DNA of 64,000 nucleotides. Source: Andrena cerasifolii (Eukaryota; Arthropoda; Insecta; Hymenoptera; Andrenidae). The stretch spans positions 19,915,433-19,979,432 of the forward strand of contig NC_135120.1 in NCBI RefSeq assembly GCF_050908995.1, in the 5' to 3' direction. The position numbers and the translations under genes were made by a program. Positions 59,893-64,000 of the stretch are shown piece by piece. The notes beneath the pieces were generated by a model. That model ran no database searches. It was not told the DNA's origin and saw only the letters and a list, made by a program, of their open reading frames with translations. Every line of letters starts with the position of its first letter. The first letter of the stretch is position 1.

Positions 59893-62800
59893 ACATACGA
59901 GTCGAAGTACCGTGAACGTGTTTTCGAAACGAATACCGCGGTGTTTGTTGTACTTCCAACGGTTTCCGAAGAGATATTTAATATAATAGCCGCCAGGCGA
60001 CAATTGATAACACGTTATCGTGTCCAAAGACCGACGGATCATTGACGACTGACTATGCTATTCATATGCTCGCCGCGGGCAGGCGCAAATTCTCGTCGCT
60101 TCGATGTTAAAAGAGTGTAAATAATGGTAATAAGATTGCGTAGCGGAGGGTATAAGCAACTTTTCTGAAATATACGAAACCGTTTTGATCGCGTGACGGC
60201 CGATATTCGAGTAAGTACATCGGGGATGTTGGATAGCGTGGCGTGCTGGTGGGGAGACGTTCGAGGGGGAGTGGGGGCGTGCGTTACGCAGGATTTAGGG
60301 TTCTACGTGGTGGTGAGGAGCCCACGATGCTCGCACCGTGGCGGAGAAGCAGCCGGCAGCACCAGCATACACGGTTCCGCCGCTGCGGAGAAGCTTCGCT
60401 GCTCTCGGTCGGAGCAGTCTGCGGCGATCTTCGGCCCTTACGGTGTCCCGTATGGCCATGCGTCGCTCCGACAATTTTGTCAGCACTACGCCAAAACTGA
60501 ACGTCGGCTCTGCGCGATATCTAACCGTCGACGGAGCACTCGAGGACACACCGAGGCCCACGTTTCGAACGCATCGGAGAAATCACACCGGAGAGCGGCG
60601 ACTAGCTGCCGCAATTCCCATCGTCGATCGACGATCAAGAAACCTTTCTACCAGAATATCTGTCAGCTCTGACCTTCGCGGCGTTAAGAGGATAGGAAGG
60701 AACGCACCTGACGGCGGCACCGAGAACCTCGCGTTGCTTTTATTTTCCGTTGTTAATGTTCGCTCGGGAAGCCCCACCAACGAAAGAAGGCTAACCTCGC
60801 CCGGTACCTACGAGTCGCATCTAAAACGACTCAGAAAGCACAGACTTACCATCGCTCCCGACAGCAGCTCGGTCGATTCCCACCTCCTCGTGTCATCCGG
60901 GCAGTGCAGAAGCAGCGACATCGGTGATACCGCATCCGGCTTTATTAACCTGCAAATCCCCCGCGGTGCACTCGAATCGGCGCAGAGCGGTGTTGCTGAC
61001 AGGCCGCGTAAAGATCGCTGGCCAGCGCTGCTCGAACGCACCGAATATACCGTACACGTTCACGTTTTCGCGACTGTTTATACCGTTGATCTTGCAGTCG
61101 GCGTCACACGCGTTGCGACTAGCGCACACGCACCCCGAACTTGCCACGGTTCGCACGCGGGAGGACCAACTCGTACGTGCGGTCCACCTATCGCTCCGCA
61201 ACTCGACCATCGAGTCAGTGTTACTCTTGATTTCCGCGCGAGCGCCGGCCTCCGCTCAGCGGGGACGATACCAGCGTTCTGCATCGCTCGTTTTCGACGA
61301 TCTAGAACCACTTTCGTGTCGCGCGATCGGGCCCGTCGATACGGCGGCCGAGGAATCGAGCGGCCGGTATTTTCTCGAAAATCGACGGTCGGTACGATTG
61401 GATGACCAGCTCCGCCATCGAAATTGTGCCGTCGCGACGGCTGAATCTAGTGAAAAAGACTCGCAGGGACTGCTCAGTGTCGCAAGTTCACGGAGTTTCG
61501 TCGGACGATAGAAGCCGAGGCATCGAGCTCCGAGGTGAACCAGTGAATTTCGTGGCACAGTTTGTCCGTTTGGCGGCGAGAGTGAATTGTTTTCGGTGAC
61601 TGGGAATTTCGGATGATTCCTAGTCCCCGTGGAACTTGGACGTGGTGACGCGCGGAGAAGTGCTCGGGCTGACTAGAAGCTCTACTAAACGACATACACA
61701 GAAGGAGATAAACCGTTATCGAAGTATGTGCGTGCCGCGATCTGTATCGATTCGATAAACGTAACTCTTCCGTTATTCTCATGCCTCGGGAGGAGTCGAA
61801 TTGTTCGCGAGTTCTTTAATGCTTTTCCACGGGCTTTCCGTTATCAACGAACACGTGCCAGCTCGGGACGATCGGGAATCTTGCCCGCGTATTTTTCCAC
61901 GCGAAGAGGGGAAACGGGGCGCGCGAGTGAATCGGCGTCGACCGGCGGCTGTTTCGCATGGATTTTGCGTTAGCACGGTGCGCTTCGTCGCGGGAGCCGC
62001 GTAACAAGAAAATCGTTTGGAATGGTTACGTGGACTGTCGGCGACGGTCATTGCACGTTACAACCGGCAATAGGTGATTTCTCGCGAAGAAGGAAGTGAA
62101 AAGACCGCGGTGGCGCCAGGCTAAACTTCTTTCTTCCGATACAAGCTGCAACGTCGTTACCGACATAATTATATTTCAAGTACCTTCAACAAAGGACGCA
62201 TATCCGTTGCGCAACCACCGACAAATAATTATTCCAACGTTCACCACGAATATATATATATATATATATCCGCGACATCGAAATCCTCTTTACCCTATAT
62301 TACAGTAATCGATGCGAAATATCTTGAGAAGAAGTTGGTCGGTAGATTTAGCGAACATTGAGGATAACTGTTCGGGATCTTTGTGGAATTTCCGCGAACG
62401 GATCGAAATATAAACGAAAAGCGATCGCAATCTGTCTGATCGATCATCCCCTCGCACCGTCCGAATGACTCGTCCGCTGGCCCGCTGGGACATATAAAAC
62501 AATCGTTATTATCTCCAGCGGCTAGGCAGCGTGCCGAGATAACGCGCCGTACGATCGAGAAACTGACCCAGCCGGCGAGATCGGATCGCCATCGATCTCG
62601 AGAAACGAAAATTACAGGAGAATCCGCGAACGAGGGGGGAGAGGAGGGAGGAGAAGAGTGGGTGCCTTCTGCAGGAAATTCCATCGGCGCCGGAGGGCTG
62701 GCTTCCAGGCACAGGATCGGAAGGAAGTAACGTATAGTCGTTGTCGTTAGCGTCTTGGAACGTCATATATCTTGGCAGTAATGCGCACAAATTATGCGTC

Positions 62801-64000
62801 TCGCGCCTCCGCGGAGCAACGGCCACTGAGAAGCGTGCAGCAGTTGCGCGTTTACACTTACGGATAATCCGCCGATTCCCTTTGCCTCCCTTGTTCTCCC
62901 ATACTCTTTCCACGCTCTGCCTCGGCCGCGATTCCCTTTCTCGCGCGTTCGATCCACCGTCTCTTTCCCTTCGTCGTTAAAGAAACGACCCGCCCGCCCG
63001 TTCGGAGGATAAACCGCTTCTGGCGATCGTTTATTCGTGAAATTCGCTCGGTGGTCGTTCGACACCAACGCCTCTTCGCGGCACGAGATGCATTCCTCAT
63101 CTACGTGACGCGTTCCCCGTCTTCATGCCGCGGGAATCGTCCTGCAGGCGAGCGAGGTGCACGCACCTGTGATCGCCGGTGTTTGTCCCTTTTAACGTTC
63201 TCGTTCTTCGGGGAACGCTGCTCCGTGATCGTTGTTATTTGGCGAGCTTGCACGACGACCTACCGTGGACGTTGGGAGCTGGATCGTCAGCGCTTCCGTT
63301 TTTCTCGCGACGCGGACCGGAATTTGTACCACGTGACACGAGGATTATCGACAGTTCGAGGCGTACGTGCCCTCTTGGTAATTGCTGTTCGACGGTGGGT
63401 CACTTGAAGATTCTCGGGGAAAGTGAAGATGACTGATCGGAGTTTTTACAACGGTTGGACGTCCGAAGCGTTGGTGCGCACTTCGAAGACGATCTTCGGC
63501 GAGGCTGGTCGTGGATTTTGATCGGATATCGAAGTTGACACAGCGACGGGAAAATCACGCAAAAAGGGTAAATGCGTTGGGATGCTTTCCATTGCGAATT
63601 GCAATTGGAGACGCGTCACGAAGCGGAACACACCTCTGGATACATCGTGGGACAGCGTTACTGCCGAGAGTCCGAGGAATTCTTGCGACAGTGTCGCACA
63701 GCTGTCAGTGAAAATAGGAAGCATCGAGTACCGTTATTCGGTGTTCTACCGAGGGGTCCGTTTACCTAGATCTCGAAAGTGAACGGGCACGTGTCGAGAG
63801 TGCAATTGCTGGAGATTTCGAGGATCGGGAACGCCGAGCGTTCCAATTGACCCTGGGAAAAAAAGGTTCTCGAGTACGTTCGGAATCCAACTTTCGTTCA
63901 GGTCACGTGTCTGGCCGCCATTATTATTTTTATACATTTCGACACGAGCTCGGCAGCGTGACCGAGTTGAGGTGAAATAAGGGATAAGCGAACGGTGGAT
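59893..64000. other. CpG-rich right end, no supported exon
   Basis: About 4 kb of CpG-rich DNA with long overlapping open frames on both strands, the longest at 60338-61405 on the plus strand starting from GTG, plus a TA run near 62249-62270. None shows a domain. Such composition could mark a promoter or first-exon region of a gene beyond the right edge, but nothing proves it. Confidence 0.4.

Noticed and set aside
60338..61405. Open frame of 355 codons on the plus strand
   Set aside because: It starts at GTG, is Arg/Ser/Thr-rich without a domain, and overlaps other long frames on both strands, as expected in CpG-rich DNA.

Overview
The window looks like nuclear DNA of an insect, most likely a hymenopteran (bee, ant or wasp). 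Coding exons are short and separated by GT-AG introns, CpG is not depleted, and two immunoglobulin exons near the left edge match the paired Ig7 exons of Dscam2 (AbsCAM in honeybee). The species is not identified; the order is an inference. Exon boundaries were read by eye from splice sites, reading-frame continuity and family knowledge, with no alignment run.

Layout. (1) 327-14510, plus strand: 3' two thirds of a Dscam2-type receptor, from late Ig5 to the stop codon, with two tandem, phase-matched Ig7 exons. (2) 15502-16644: degenerate hAT transposon with an 8-bp target duplication. (3) 19967-21239 and 22891-24286, minus strand: two tandem tropomyosin genes, each encoding 284 residues with identical exon lengths. 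(4) 28120-34430, minus strand: a DAPK family kinase (kinase, short ankyrin block, Roc-COR, death domain), preceded on its 3' side by about 2.5 kb of AT-rich probable 3' UTR. (5) 35990-38139, minus strand: CCT3, the gamma subunit of the TRiC/CCT chaperonin. (6) 38140-64000: no gene I can support. It holds alternating CpG-rich and AT-rich noncoding DNA, a tRNA-like SINE head, a non-LTR retrotransposon remnant, several TA-flanked inverted-repeat elements (two of them pogo-like) and a hairpin resembling a microRNA precursor near 59.85 kb.

The Dscam2 gene converges on the minus-strand cluster CCT3 > DAPK > tropomyosin A > tropomyosin B. These genes do not form a pathway. Two of the families act on the actin cytoskeleton (tropomyosin, and DAPK in other animals), CCT3 is needed to fold actin and tubulin, and Dscam2 acts in neuron recognition, but I infer no co-regulation. 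The main observations are the Ig7 pair, the matched tropomyosin duplication with one GC-AG intron, a DAPK that lacks the calmodulin autoinhibitory segment and most ankyrin repeats, the pogo-like deletion derivatives, and the hairpin.
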